This document shows positions 1 through 11,584 of a stretch of DNA of 64,000 nucleotides, piece after piece. The notes beneath the pieces are model-generated. The model was not told the DNA's origin. It searched no databases and saw nothing but the letters and a program-made list of their open reading frames with translations. Every line of letters begins with the position of its first letter. Within the stretch, counting starts at the first letter, position 1. This stretch comes from Agrypnia vestita (taxonomy: Eukaryota > Arthropoda > Insecta > Trichoptera > Phryganeidae): contig JADDOH010002578.1 in NCBI GenBank assembly GCA_016648135.1, positions 1 to 64,000 on the forward strand, written 5' to 3'. Both the position numbers and the translations under genes were made by a program.

Positions 1-1
1 A

Positions 2-853
2 AGGAGAGAAAAAAGATACGGCGCTCTGTTTACATGTTTAACAACACGCGCCGTACATTTGGAACTAGCCGAGTCCCTGTCTGCAGATTCAGCTATACTC
101 GCCATCAGACGAATGGCCGCGCGGCGCGGTCATCCACGCCTCTTATACTCAGATAATGGGACTAACTTCCGAGGCGCGGAAAAGGAAATGGCGGCCGCGC
201 TGGCAGAACTCCATGACGACCCAAGAATGCAGGGACATCTCACAGAAAGTGGGGTACAGTGGAGCTTCAACCCCCCGCTCGCCCCACATATGGGCGGCGC
301 TTGGGAAAGCCTTGTACGCGCTGTGAAGCGTGCGCTGGAGGCCACGCTGAAGGAGCGGGCACCGCGGGAAGAGACATTAAGGACCTTACTAGCTGAGGCA
401 GAATACACAGTGAACAGTCGCCCACTGACAAATGTGTCAGTAGACCCCCTGGATGACGCGCCAATCACTCCTAACCACCTGCTTCTAGGAATATCGGGCA
501 GAAATACACATTTAACCCTTTACGGGGCATTGGATGCAAATGTCTGTTTAAAGAAACAGTGGCAGATGGCTCAGCAGATGGCTGACCTATTCTGGAGAAG
601 GTGGATGCGGGAGTACCTACCGACCCTAGCCCGACGACACAAATGGCAAGAACCTGCGCCCGCAATCAAAGAGGGAGAGATGGCCGTCATCGCTGATCCA
701 GCACTCCCCCGCAACACATGGCCCAAGGGAAGGGTGATAGAAACAAAAGTAGCACCCGACGGACAAGTCAGAGTAGTCCGAGTAAGAACCACGGCGGGCG
801 AATACACCCGACCGGCAACAAGAATCATCACACTGTCCAGGGCGCCGCAGTGA
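2..853 (+). CDS. BEL/Pao retrotransposon Pol: integrase C-terminal part, 5' cut by window
   Basis: The frame is open from the window edge to the TGA at 851-853, so this is the 3' end of a pol gene whose start lies outside. The protein reads KRYGALFTCLTTRAVHLEL, then YSDNGTNF (second catalytic Asp), then PHMGGAWES (catalytic Glu), a run of W/R-rich residues (QWQMAQQMADLFWRRW) and a final domain of the type that closes BEL/Pao polyproteins (GEMAVIADPALPRNTWPKGR ... RPATRIITL). The first catalytic Asp (in a DYFGP-like motif in the family) would lie just upstream of base 1. The enzyme inserts the cDNA into host DNA. There is no internal stop, and base composition is GC-richer than the surroundings, so the copy is probably young. 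It is followed by a polypurine tract and LTR. Identification as BEL/Pao rather than Ty3/gypsy rests on the GGAWES and C-terminal domain pattern. Confidence 0.93.
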   Translation, partial: RREKRYGALFTCLTTRAVHLELAESLSADSAILAIRRMAARRGHPRLLYSDNGTNFRGAEKEMAAALAELHDDPRMQGHLTESGVQWSFNPPLAPHMGGAWESLVRAVKRALEATLKERAPREETLRTLLAEAEYTVNSRPLTNVSVDPLDDAPITPNHLLLGISGRNTHLTLYGALDANVCLKKQWQMAQQMADLFWRRWMREYLPTLARRHKWQEPAPAIKEGEMAVIADPALPRNTWPKGRVIETKVAPDGQVRVVRVRTTAGEYTRPATRIITLSRAPQ

Positions 854-912
854 CGGCGTCACTTTTGCAGATATTGAGGGAATCCTGTCCTTCCTGTGAG
901 TGCAGACTGGCT

Positions 913-924
913 ACACGGGGGGAG
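913..924 (+). other. Polypurine tract of the BEL/Pao element
   Basis: A G-rich purine run (ACGGGGGGAG) lies 60 bases after the pol stop and directly before TGTTTCGG, the expected start of the 3' LTR. In LTR elements this tract primes plus-strand DNA synthesis. Confidence 0.65.
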
Positions 925-2217
925 TGTTTCGGACAGGAATTAGAAGTTCGAAACGATCGCCGTGGAACGGTGGCGTCATCACGAAACAATGCCAGTTTTG
1001 TATGTTTATGTAAACAGATGAAATAAAAGACTTTATGTGACACACTATTTTTTTGACTCTATGAATAATGTTTATTATTATAGATTTAAATATTGACATA
1101 TACAATGTAATATTTATGGATTTTTGTCACATCTTTTATTTTTTAATAAAGAGAGTAAATCGCTTGCAAAGCGATAGACGATGCGCTTTTCGAAGCAATC
1201 AGCCGTTCGCGGCAATTTTGACTGACATATGGTCAGTATGGAAATCGAAATATTTTCCAAATATTTCTGGAATTTGACCCGCTCACGAGGCGTGATAATT
1301 TAGACTGGTATATACATTTCCGATAACCAGCCAATTGGGTGCGCCCGGCTGGTATTCCGAAGATTAAAGTGGGGCGGCAGGCTGCAGACTGACCGTTCCC
1401 CATATCGCTTGCATCTGATTTACGGGTACCCAGCCCGTAAAATCAGAGTATTGTCGCACAAGACCGACTGGACGTAGACTGGCGGAGGAGCATCATTACT
1501 AAAAAGTGCGTGGAGCACCGTACACACAAAATATAAATTAAACTTTACAAAATTCTTCAAAAAATAATTTTTATTAAAAACACAGGAAAAGTCAAGAAAC
1601 GCATAGAAAACATAAAATGGGGAAATAAAAATAGTGGCCCTAAAATGGACCTTTTACGCTCAACATAAGCGCAATCGCTAATATCGACCCCACCGGCCGA
1701 GCGATACCGTGCCGAAAAAGATGACTTTCAGTCAAAATCGAATATTGGCCGCTACAGCAGTCCAATTAAACTAAAACTTTCTTTATTGTATTCTTCCAGT
1801 AAATATCTATACAAAAAGTATATATTTACGACTACAAATTACATCAGAAACGTAGGAGGAATTTTGTTTGATAAAATTGTTTATAACTAACATAATATTA
1901 ATTATTCACTCATTAAACTATAGTCAAAAGACGCCTTATAAAATATACTTCATAATTATTACATAAAAATTCATGTATCTACTTAAGAACTATTTTTTAT
2001 TGAATTTAATGTAACTAGCCGATTGCACTCGGTACATAACTTGTAATAACTCTGTTAATACTACCTTGCGGGTCCCATAGACTATGTTAGATTATCAGCA
2101 AGGTTTAGTATTGTATAAATTAACATGATTTACGTCTCAAAAAGACGATGAAACTATTTTTACGATTTTTTATGTCGGAGCAAAGTGCTTTCTGCCGATC
2201 TCCGCAGCCAATCGTCA

Positions 2218-2370
2218 GACTGATTAGTACCAAAATTCACTCAGAGATGGCGCGAGCGCTGAAATCGGCAAAGCAAGCTTTGTGATTGGCTGATTGTTTT
2301 ACGATGGAGTTATGGAAGGGATTTTGTAATTTGGCTATATAAACAGTTTCATAACGGCGAGCAATTCAGT
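2218..2370 (+). promoter_or_regulatory. RNA polymerase II core promoter in the LTR
   Basis: CCAAT at 2218-2222, an inverted CCAAT (ATTGG) at 2285-2289, TATATAAA at 2336-2343 and an arthropod initiator TCAGT at 2366-2370. The distance from TATA to the initiator A (2368) is 32 bases, the expected spacing. This would be the U3/R junction of the LTR. Confidence 0.7.
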
Positions 2371-2624
2371 ACACCTGAAGGTGCTTTAAGAGCCTATCGG
2401 ACCACTTTTACCAGTCTTTCATTTCTCTCTACCTACAACGACCCTGCTGACTACTTGGACTTTCTCTGGATCTTCTTTGGCCCTTTTAAGGCAACCTCTA
2501 CTACACCGGCGTTTCTAGATTGGTTTTATACGACTTTGCCATCTGAAACTTTCGGTGCGTTTCTTCGAGTTTTGGGCACGTGGAACCAAACTATCTTTTG
2601 CGTGTTCCTGTCCGGAACAATTAC

Positions 2625-2700
2625 TTCATTTCATTACTTCACTTCATTTACTTCACTTCATTTCGTAGTACTACAATTACTTCACTTCAAGTAGTTTTTA
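2625..2700 (+). repeat. Degenerate TTCACTTCATT-type tandem repeat
   Basis: TTCA/TTCACTTCA words recur in the presumed R region of the LTR, followed by TACTACAATTGTAGT, a palindromic segment. Simple-sequence expansion; no coding sense. Confidence 0.5.
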
Positions 2701-2860
2701 CTACAATTGTAGTGTACACTTTGTAGTCTTCAAACTGGTGAACGTGTGTGTGTTGTAGTCTTCATTTTGAAATGAAGTTTTTCCCTTCGCTAGACCGTAT
2801 TCTATGCTGTACTTAAATTTAGCGACCGCTGTTCATAAATGCGTTATTAAACACGAAACA

Positions 2861-3870
2861 TTTGCGCCCGGGGTCAATTGTCGCAACTTGTAAATGTCAT
2901 ATTATAATTTATTTCGGTTCTGTGTAATTATATTAAAATCTCTTGCGAAACCATTTTATATCACAACCGCTATGTGACAATGTATATGTTAAAAATATAT
3001 ATTAATACGGTAATACTAGATTCCCCTGCAGCAGGCGTGTGAGTAACCCGCTATAGAACACAAAATCAGAAGCATTGACCGTCGGAAGTGTTAAGTAGAA
3101 GCGGAGATGGCAGTCAGGCTGCGTCGCTGTACCTGCTGCATGTGTGTAATTTAGCTTTCAATTCCAACGACATTATTATATTTAGACATTACTGGAACAG
3201 TAAATAATAATCAAGAGCATTTCGTAGTCTCACATCTTCGCTACATGCCCCGTTATATGCTTTCACTACAACTTCCGTAACAATGAAAATTTTACCCTGA
3301 ATGTGCCAAAAGAAGATAGTTCCTTCTATTGTGCTAATCGTAGATTAGAATTATCACTAGGTGATGCTGTAAAAAAATTTCAGGAATCAATATAAACTTT
3401 ATATCTATTATATATAAACTTTATATTTTAAGTCATGCTTGGCCGAAAAATAACAAAGTTGAATTTATGTGTAGGCGTTGAGGTGCTGAAAATTAGATTA
3501 ATTTTTATTTTTATTTGGTTTTCAGTTGTACTTGTATATTTGTATTTGTATACTTAACTTCAGATTTAAAAAAAATTTAACTATTTTTAATTATTTAGAA
3601 AGAGCCGCATGTAATCTAATTAATATTTTAATATAATTTTCTTTAATAAAAAGCTTGACAAGAGGTTGTAACGATATTGGCCTATTCAAATAGACATTGC
3701 TGAAAAATTATACGAAAATATCTATCTGCTAAGGGCTCATGATAAGGAGAAGCACCACAATTCATAAATACTCTATAATTAAATATTTGCCGGATAAGTA
3801 GGTGCGGGCGAGCTTTATTATTTATGCACGCGGGCGTGTAAAGCAGGCTTTATGTTATCTTATTTTGACG
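2861..3870. other. No gene seen
   Basis: AT-rich sequence with no open frame of note. The first bases after the proposed LTR (TTTGCGCCCGGGGTC, 2861-2875) are unusually GC-rich and look faintly like a primer-binding site, but no tRNA match can be claimed. Confidence 0.6.
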
Positions 3871-3877
3871 AAGCGAG

Positions 3878-4036
3878 CCAATCAAAAAAAACGGTTGTCC
3901 GCGGAACGGATTCGACCAATAGGAGGCGTTCTAAGAGATAGACCTTTACCTTTACACGTCGGTTGGAGTCAAAAATGGCGAGAAATTTAGACTATATAAG
4001 CCATACAAATTCGAGGATCGCGCTTCTTTCTTCAGC
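3878..4036 (+). promoter_or_regulatory. Second CCAAT/TATA promoter-like block
   Basis: CCAAT at 3878-3882 and 3916-3920, TATATAAG at 3993-4000 and TCAGC at 4032-4036. The TATA to initiator distance (about 41 bases) is longer than usual, so the start could be elsewhere in the CTTCTTTC run. A GTGAGT that could act as a splice donor follows at about 4085. It may be a solo LTR or a promoter of an unrecognised transcript. No downstream coding region was identified. Confidence 0.45.
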
Positions 4037-4099
4037 ATCAACGTCGGCCGGAGGCTCTTGTGGAGAGAGGACCGAAATACCATCAGTGAGTCACAGAGG

Positions 4100-6196
4100 C
4101 AGCAACACTCGAAGATACAGCTAAGCATTTTCAATATTATTTATTTCTATTGCCTTTTTCGTGTATTCAATTTAGAACTTTCTGGATCGTAACAAATATT
4201 GATACATGTTGTGGATTGTTTTGTTACGTATTTTGGGCCTAGGGATAATTATTACTATACGCGCATCAGATTTAATATACAAGAAATCGTAATATTGCGG
4301 CTGTGATAATTCCAGCGGGTGAATTATTGCATAACGCTTATGAAATATTTAATTCTGTCGCTGTTCATATGGAAAGTCATTTAAATTTGATATTCATATA
4401 TTTAGTTATTTATATTATATTATAGAAGGAAAGTTGTTATTGGAAAACATAGGCGTCCAGTCGGCGGGACGCAAGCATACTTGTAATTATATTGTTTATG
4501 TCTGCACGTGATATCACTGTACGGCGTAGATGAACTAGTTTGAAGGGGTTTATGTTCTGTATGTGCTCGGCGTAGAGGGAATAGTTTTCTTGTTTCTAGG
4601 ATCTAATACAGTTTTACAGGCGCTGATATTAAAATATATATACAAGGGAAGTGAAGGGCTACACAGGCGCTGGTAATTGCTCAATTTTGGAGAGGACCCG
4701 TTATATTACTTCGGATCAGGATGCCATCTCAGAAGCAGACCAACTACAGAAATAAGATAAGAACCTTTAATATTATTTATTCTTTATTTTCTTATGTGTA
4801 TCAAATGGAATGTTCGTGCTATATAATTTGTCATTGTCACATGGTCACTATTCATTTCATTACGTGGGTTCAGAGTTCGACGGCAACGGACGCGGTAACA
4901 AGTTGGTACTTGTCGGGGCGTGACGTCGGAATTATTTCTTAATTATCTTTAGGATAGAAGCGAGGTCATTGTACGTGCATTCTGCATTTCAAACGTTTTA
5001 CTAACATATATAAATACATATTATTGCGTTTTACAAATTAAATAGGATCGCGGGAAATAGGCATCTCGTCCGGTTGTGCAATATTAACTTCCAACGTAGC
5101 ATAATGAGATCTTATTACCGGTGCTAGACTCTCGAGGTTAGTCACGTGATTGTTGTATAGATGGAATAATGAAGGGGATTGAAGAAAGAGATACACTCGC
5201 GATACAGATAGTTGTATGTAACTGGGATCAAATGACGGGGTGCGTGTTCTCGGTCCAGGGGATGAACGGGACTGCGGGGACACTCTGGGTGGGTCTAAGT
5301 AGAATTGCGCAAAGCCTCCACACAGTTAAAATGTGTTCAGTCAAGCAAAGGTGAAGCATTTCGAATCGGACCAGAGCGTCGTGCCTCAAACACAGCCGGA
5401 GGGAAGAAGCCCCTACGTTCTTTCACTCCCCTTGGCCCGACGAGCTCGAATTCCGGATATGAATGTTCATGAATGTCAGCTATAAGACTCAGGTAGCCGT
5501 ACCTCAATCAAAACCTTCGTTTGAGACCTCATCAACGTACGAGACAGGGCGTTCCGCATGGACGAGCAACTACGAGAAGCAGGAAGCAATTTAATAATCT
5601 ATACACTGCGCGAGGACATTACTAACACCATCATACTCATCATTCACCATCTTTTCTAACTTGCTGTATACAGAGACTTTCGGGGTTCTCCTTTCCCGGC
5701 CAGCGAGAAGCATGTCAGGAATTACACAATCAACTGTAATAAACATGCTGATTTACCATCATTTAATATCTCTAGTCAATAAGACTACACCGTGGGATCA
5801 TTCACATCAACTATAATTGGCGATGCTAACATGGCTATGACTGACGCGCTCAAGGGAGAGTCTTTTCCAGTCACCCAGTTAGTTCATTCAGCCCTTTAAT
5901 CAGCAGTAAACATCATAATACTCCGGCTCAGGAAGCCGCAACGTGGGATCCTCATCATTATACACCAGTCAATTTGACTGCCCCGCGGGATAATATACAA
6001 ACCTTAATATCATTTCTTCCTGATATGTTTGTCGCCGGGAAGCGAGGACTTCGGAGGATTCCAGCAGGAGCAATAGAGTCTCGGCTTGATCTTGGTCTGC
6101 AGATTAGCATGGGAAGCTATTAATTACGCAGGTGGTAGCTACCGGGTACAGCGTTGTCGATGGGGCTGTACCCCCTTCCGTAGAGGAGGGTAACCT
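4100..6196. other. No gene recognised; mixed-composition sequence
   Basis: Parts (about 5300-6190) are GC-richer than the surroundings and look like decayed retroelement sequence, with CGTGGGATC words at 5790 and 5949. No frame gives a recognisable protein. Confidence 0.5.
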
Positions 6197-6810
6197 AAAA
6201 TCTACGTAAAAGTAAAATCAGAATCAACTTGACTCTTATAAAATATGACTTATGAAAGAATCGAAAATTTCGATTTAGAATCTCGGGCTGTGATAATGTC
6301 AGACAAAGCTTGCCCCGAGCCTCTGTTGCGCCTAGTTGTTATGAATATATGTTTACTCTTTCCACTATATACCATGAACAGATAAATCAGGCCGAAGACC
6401 ACCGATCGCGCCAGTTGTAAGCATTGTATGTATGTATTCTGGAGAACCCAGCCGTTAATTTGCATTTTGAGTATTGTGTGTGTGTTTAATAAGTATAACC
6501 GTGTATTAATCGACCGTGATTTATCTAATCTGGATGACCGGCAGATCCAGTATAAAATACGTAATAAAAATAAATATTGCGTGTTGTTGCGCAATATTAG
6601 CGCTAAGTTCCTATTATGTACCGTCGGTTGTATTATGTGGATACCAAGTTATACTCAGAGCGCCCTAGGCTGTATTTCGCAAGTGGTATTTATCTATCTG
6701 AATATTCCATCGTAATCGTGACCCCGCACTAAGCCGTGGAATCCGTCCACAGGTGCTAATATGAGACCTCGGTAACCAGGCGGCTTCGTTCTAGGCGAAA
6801 AATCTACGTA
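6197..6810. repeat. About 590-bp segment between 12-bp direct repeats
   Basis: AAAATCTACGTA occurs at 6197-6208 and again at 6799-6810 in the same orientation. A direct repeat of this length around a 590-bp block suggests an insertion with target duplication. The interior has GTATAAAATA and AATAAA (about 6552-6575), but no clear terminal repeats or poly(A) tail. Chance duplication is possible. Confidence 0.35.
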
Positions 6811-7810
6811 GACATATTTATGTTCGCGACGCCGCTACCGGATGCGAGGAAGTGACGGATGCGCCGCCATGAAAGGCGATTTTGTTAGTCTGTTCAATCG
6901 ATCGTCGTTTTGAGTCCGGCTCATGTTGCGCGTTAATAATGTTAGGTTAGTTTCGCCTCGTATGAATACAATGGCATTTCTTCTGCTACGCTACCAAAAG
7001 TACCGGGTAACCGCGTCACATCGAGGAGTCCTAAATTACTATCACTAGACGATTACTGGCCAAATTATATGTTAGACTAAACGTAAACTTAATTCAATCA
7101 CGTAAATAAATTTTAAACATAGATTTGAGCTTGCAAAAGCAGATCTCAAATAATATATTAGACTTTTAATAAATGAACTTAAAGTAAAATCGCTTTTAAA
7201 ACTTTTCTTAAAGCCTTCTCTTTTAAACTTTCGATTTAAACTTCTTTAAAAAAAAAAGCTTCACCCCAAAATACACCCTCTACAATGGGGCAAACGTCAC
7301 AAGGTGAGTTCCTGCTTTATTGTTTTTTTTTTTACAAAAAAAAGCACCGAGTATTAGAATGGTAATTTTATTTTCCAGTTAAGGAAAGTCAGAGCTGAAC
7401 CTATTATGTATTTCATATTTAGTGCCAACATATATGTACATCACGATTAATTAACGTCCATATACCTGCTAGGAATACCAGATATTCTTGTAACAATACT
7501 GCGACGGTCGCTCAAAGGAATATTCCAATATTCAGAAATAAAAATCTAGACAAGGTAATCGCCGAATCTGATATGTAGTAGGTACACGTACCTTGCCTTG
7601 TTACAAGAAGGCCTTTTATTAATAGCCTTTTTATTAATGCAGTAATTGTGTTAATCGTAATATTTTTAAATTTCTTAAAACTTTCAGTAGGTATGTATTT
7701 CATAACACAGTCTCAAACTCAATGTGAAATAGTACAGAGATGAACTAAGCCTCTTCTTTAGGCGATAGGATTGGGACACAGCGGAATTATGTTTACCTTT
7801 CGATATATTT
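6811..7810. other. No gene seen
   Basis: GC-richer sequence to about 7070, then AT-rich with poly-A/T runs. Nothing recognised on either strand. Confidence 0.5.
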
Positions 7811-8620
7811 AAGGGGTTATACCACATTGAAATTATTTTTTTTTTTTTGGCTAATTAAATAGTTAATACTTGTAAGAATATTTAAAGCGTTAAATTATTC
7901 AAAAATTCCCAATATTAGTAAAGTTATAATAATTAACAGTGAGCGCATCAGAATTGGCCAGTGCCAACATAAAAGCTCAACAGGAGACTAAAGAGGCCGG
8001 GAAATTGAAAAGAGCAGCTCAAAAGGAATCAGAGGACATCACAGCAACAATAGATCAATACTCCACGTATGGTCCAGGAATCGCAGATTTTAAAGGTAAT
8101 TAAAATAAATAAATTTGATTCGAAGTCGTATTTTTTTCTTTTGCGTTTTTCCCGAAACTACTTTTTTCAAAACGTTGTGCACGGTAACTCCCGATCTACT
8201 CAACCAATTTGGTTGAAATCAACAATAGTTATTTTTCATAATATTGTCTGAAGTGTGACTTAGGATTTTTTTTGATTGGGTGTCATGTTCAAAAGTTATA
8301 AATTTTTAAACTAAGAATTTCAAGGAAAATTTGAGTTTTTTTTAAAACAGCTATCATTTCTTCAATTTAAAAAAAAAAATTATTCCCAACGTCATACAAT
8401 AACTATTACCCTTCTAAACAAGAAAAAAAAAAGATTTTGTGTTTGAGATAACGCCTAGCAGAGAAATCGTGTATCAGCGAGGATTTTTAAAACAGGGCTC
8501 TACTTGTCGGGTTATATTTCCGCCATTTTTTAATTTTTTCAATTTCATAAAAATACGGTGTATGTGTGTAAAATAAAGATTATTTTACAACATTTACTGA
8601 CTGCGTTAAAAAAATGATTT
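7811..8620 (+). repeat. Dispersed repeat, copy 1, with the end of an unknown ORF
   Basis: Base-by-base similar to 50368-51560 (after removing a small insertion there) over the intron-like lead, the short ORF end and a long A/T-rich 3' tail with shared words such as GTGTCATGTTCAAAAGTTAT and AACTATTACCCTTCT. Two copies more than 40 kb apart show it is a mobile or duplicated element. Family unknown. Confidence 0.8.
7942..8103 (+). CDS. C-terminal end of an unknown repeat-encoded protein
   Basis: An open frame follows a splice-acceptor-like TTAACAG (7933-7939) and ends at TAA 8101-8103. It encodes about 53 residues, charged and probably helical (SELASANIKAQQETKEA, then KLKRAAQKESEDITATIDQY), ending GPGIADFKGN. 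The paralogue at 50506-50661 keeps the frame open and ends at almost the same place (GIADKS), so the reading frame is conserved between copies even though the flanks are diverged. It is most likely the last exon of a transposase or another element protein. I do not recognise the family. No upstream exon was identified in either copy. Confidence 0.45.
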   Translation, partial: SASELASANIKAQQETKEAGKLKRAAQKESEDITATIDQYSTYGPGIADFKGN

Positions 8621-11200
8621 TTATATATACCTATTTTGCCAGAGTTGGGTTCGGGTTTAAGACATATTTATAATGCAGGAAAGGTATTTATTATTGCATA
8701 ATTAAATCTCTTAGTTAATAAAACTTATTTTTTAAAATTGACGTTGTATTTTTAATTTTTTTTTAATCCCGGTTCAAATCGAATTCCGCCCTTTTGTAAT
8801 AAAGCGCGACTTATTTACTAAGACGTATACTTTTTAAGAATATTTGACTTGACATTTTTTTGACAGTTACAAAATCTAAAAGCTCGTAGTAATTTTTTTT
8901 TAAATGTCAAATTTTTTGGAACCAGACCATGTATCGATAATTTGGGTTAGTTCATGTTTACATATTTTGGAAATCTGTGGTCTCATGTATTTCTCCAAAA
9001 TATTTTAGTTGTTTTACATGCACATATAGATGTATTTTGTGAAAATGTTTTTTTTGGGACTCTAAATTCTAAGAAATAAATAAATATAATTTTTTTCTGC
9101 TTATAACAATAAAATTTAACATACAAGAAAAATATATTAAATTTTTAATTGTAAATATACTTATTGAATTTTTCTATTTTTCAGATGTAATTAAATGTGG
9201 TCAAATAAATCAATCCCATTTATTAAAAAAATCAAAGTTTACATTGAAGTACGTTTTTAGATATCTTCTAATAAAACGTTTAATTTATATAGGTACATAA
9301 AAAACGTAAGTAGGTTGATTAAAAAGCATTACAACAATTAAATCGAATATCGAATGATCAACCTGATTAACAAAATTTACTTACAATAATGATAAGGTGG
9401 ACAAGGCTAAGAGTTTAATCATGTTGTTATGAAATAGATTGGAGGCGACTTATCTCCTAATTTTAAATAGGGGCTGCTTCAATAGCAATTACACGACTGA
9501 CTCGCTTCTGAGATGTTTTCATTGGGTGGGAGCTTTTGTCTTATGAATATTAATAGATCCCCGAGTTACTTCGCCTTAACAATACTTTAAAGCTGTGGAA
9601 GATTTTCTGGGGGAAAATGTGAACAAGATTTTGCTAGAATATAGTTAAAAATATCAGGTTTCTTTAAGACGCATCGCGTTAACCGCAAGCCGCGCGGGCG
9701 CTGACAGCGTTCAGTTTCAGTTACAGATATTCAACGGCTCAGAGCTTTTAGGTACGCAACTGCTGGTTTAAATTTAATTAAACTTTTTTGCAATTCTAAC
9801 ATCTCAAAAATTTTGATATCCTAAGATTTTATTAAGGTTTTAATTATTGAATATTAACATACTTCCAAGGATGTCTTGTAAGCATAGGTAAGTAAGCATA
9901 AGTAAGGCGGCTCTAAAAATGGCAAATTAAAAAAAAATATATATAAGAATTATCGACTTGTATAAAAAAGCGGAATAAATTTTTAAGGGGTAAGTTAATA
10001 TCCATTTAAAAAATTCCGACAAGAAATATACCTATTTAGAAAATATTAATGTTATGTCCCGTGTAGTAAAAATTCTAAAAAGGGCGGATCATTTCATTTT
10101 TTTTCCTTGACCAAATGGACCGGCTCATAAAACAATATATTTTGAATTATGCTTCTTCAAGAATACCACAATGATTTTGGGGTTTTTATTATTTTATTAT
10201 TTATTATTTTTACACCAATATTTGATATCGAAAAGCAGTGAAGAAGAATTGTATTTATAAATAAGCAAATTTCGAATTCAATAGTTTTAAAAAAATCCCA
10301 AATCCTATACAATTAATTGGCTTTCTATATCTACTAATACTAAATTAAAAATGTTATTTAATATTTGGGATAATGGTGACATATTTAAAAAAAACATGGG
10401 TTTATAGATTGAAGAACAAATATGGTGTTAAAATTTTCCAAACTAAATATTCTTGTCAATAAAAAAAAATCGTATGCCTAAAATCGTACACCTCATAATT
10501 TTATGAATCCAAAGTGAGAACTACACAATTTTCTTAGGTGTCCCTATTAATTTACCAAACCCACTGTATTGTTATGGAAGGGGACATTTTTCATTCATAA
10601 TGATTTGTACCAGAATATTTATTATAGGAACTATACAAAATAATAGGGGCCGCATTCTTAAATTTGCTTAAGGGCAGCACTTTATCTAGGTACGTCACCG
10701 TCTGTTTCCATCTTTCGTCAGCTTTTGGGGGTGGTAATGTGTGATGTACCGCACCAGGGTGACCTGCGGATGCAGCCCTCTTTCCTTTGATTTCATAAGC
10801 TCTAGCTATTCATTAGCGAAAGTTTTTTTACACACCTACGTAAAATGCTACGCTAAATAACCGGATTCTTAGAAGTGAAATTTTAAAACGTCAGAAATAA
10901 TTAAAATAATATTTTTTATTAAAAATTTGTCTACACACAATATTGAGGTATTTATCACTATTGTATTATCTAGATGAGCAGTCTCTCTTATTATCAGGTA
11001 TAGGGGTATACACCACCCGGAAAGGATAACATTTAGGTAGATATTACATGATCTTACTTTCTGTATCGAACAAACCTGGGAAAATTATGATAAAGCAGTA
11101 TAGGTGAAAAGTATTTTTTCAATTGATTCAGCAACATTGTAGATGTAGATTCAATCTAAGAGTTAAAGAGCATTAAAGATGTCTGAATAATCATGGTTTT
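8621..11200. other. No gene seen; very AT-rich
   Basis: Long homopolymer-rich stretch. Two GC-richer patches (about 9670-9740 and 10640-10800) have no readable frame. Confidence 0.6.
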
Positions 11201-11204
11201 TCTG

Positions 11205-11273
11205 AATTTGTAAATCATTTATTAGAAAATGATTTACAAATTTCAAACCAAAATAATATATTTTGGTTTGAAA
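11205..11273. repeat. Two adjoining perfect hairpins
   Basis: First: arms 11205-11220 and 11227-11242 (16 bp, AATTTGTAAATCATTT and complement). Second: arms 11241-11254 and 11260-11273 (14 bp, TTTCAAACCAAAAT and complement, 5-base loop). They abut with a 2-base overlap. Perfect arms in an otherwise decayed region suggest the end of a foldback element or a cruciform site. Confidence 0.8.
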
Positions 11274-11530
11274 TTAAATAATTTAGAATCATTAGAAATT
11301 AGTAAAGCGTGTAATAGTAATCAAAATAGTATTAATTATCAATTAAATTTAACTACTAGCCCAATTCCATTTTTTTTCCAATAATTGCGAGTAATCGAGA
11401 ACTTCAGTAATAATATTTAAAAATAATTTTTCAAATAATTTAGAAAAACAAGAAACAAAAGACATTTCATTCTGATATTTTGACAGTTATACAACACCCT
11501 GACCATGGAAAGGTTTTTCCGGATTGTTCC

Positions 11531-11584
11531 GGTGTAATTAATCAAATAAAAGAAGTAGATACATACAAATAATACAATCAATAT
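11531..11584 (+). repeat. Element 3'-end repeat, copy A
   Basis: GGTGTAATTAATCAAATAA ... AATACAATCAATAT is shared with 19349-19402 in the same orientation. In copy B the sequence before it contains TTTCCGAAACATGTAGG, a motif also seen in the Penelope-like insertion at 43851, so this may be the 3' end of a related retroelement. Confidence 0.7.

Larger units (their letters stand above)
925..2860 (+). mobile_element. Candidate 3' LTR of the BEL/Pao element (about 1.9 kb)
   Basis: The block starts TGTTTCG at 925 directly after the polypurine tract and can end at CGAAACA (2854-2860), the exact inverted complement of the first seven bases; LTRs typically have TG...CA ends with short inverted repeats. 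Inside lie two CCAAT boxes, a TATA box, an initiator and, close to the proposed end, ATTAAA (2846-2851) as polyadenylation signal. An earlier AATAAA at 1022-1027 could mark a much shorter LTR ending near 1042, in which case 1043-2160 would be unrelated sequence. 1,936 bp is long for a BEL LTR, so an insertion inside it is possible. No target duplication can be tested because the 5' LTR is outside the window. Confidence 0.5.

Noticed and set aside
2861..2880. Primer-binding site after the LTR
   Set aside because: No convincing 18-base tRNA complement, and by position this should be 3' flank.
9680..9715. AAGCCGCGCGGGC resembling the Helitron 3' hairpin at 34410
   Set aside because: Not followed by CTRR|T and no other Helitron sequence around it.
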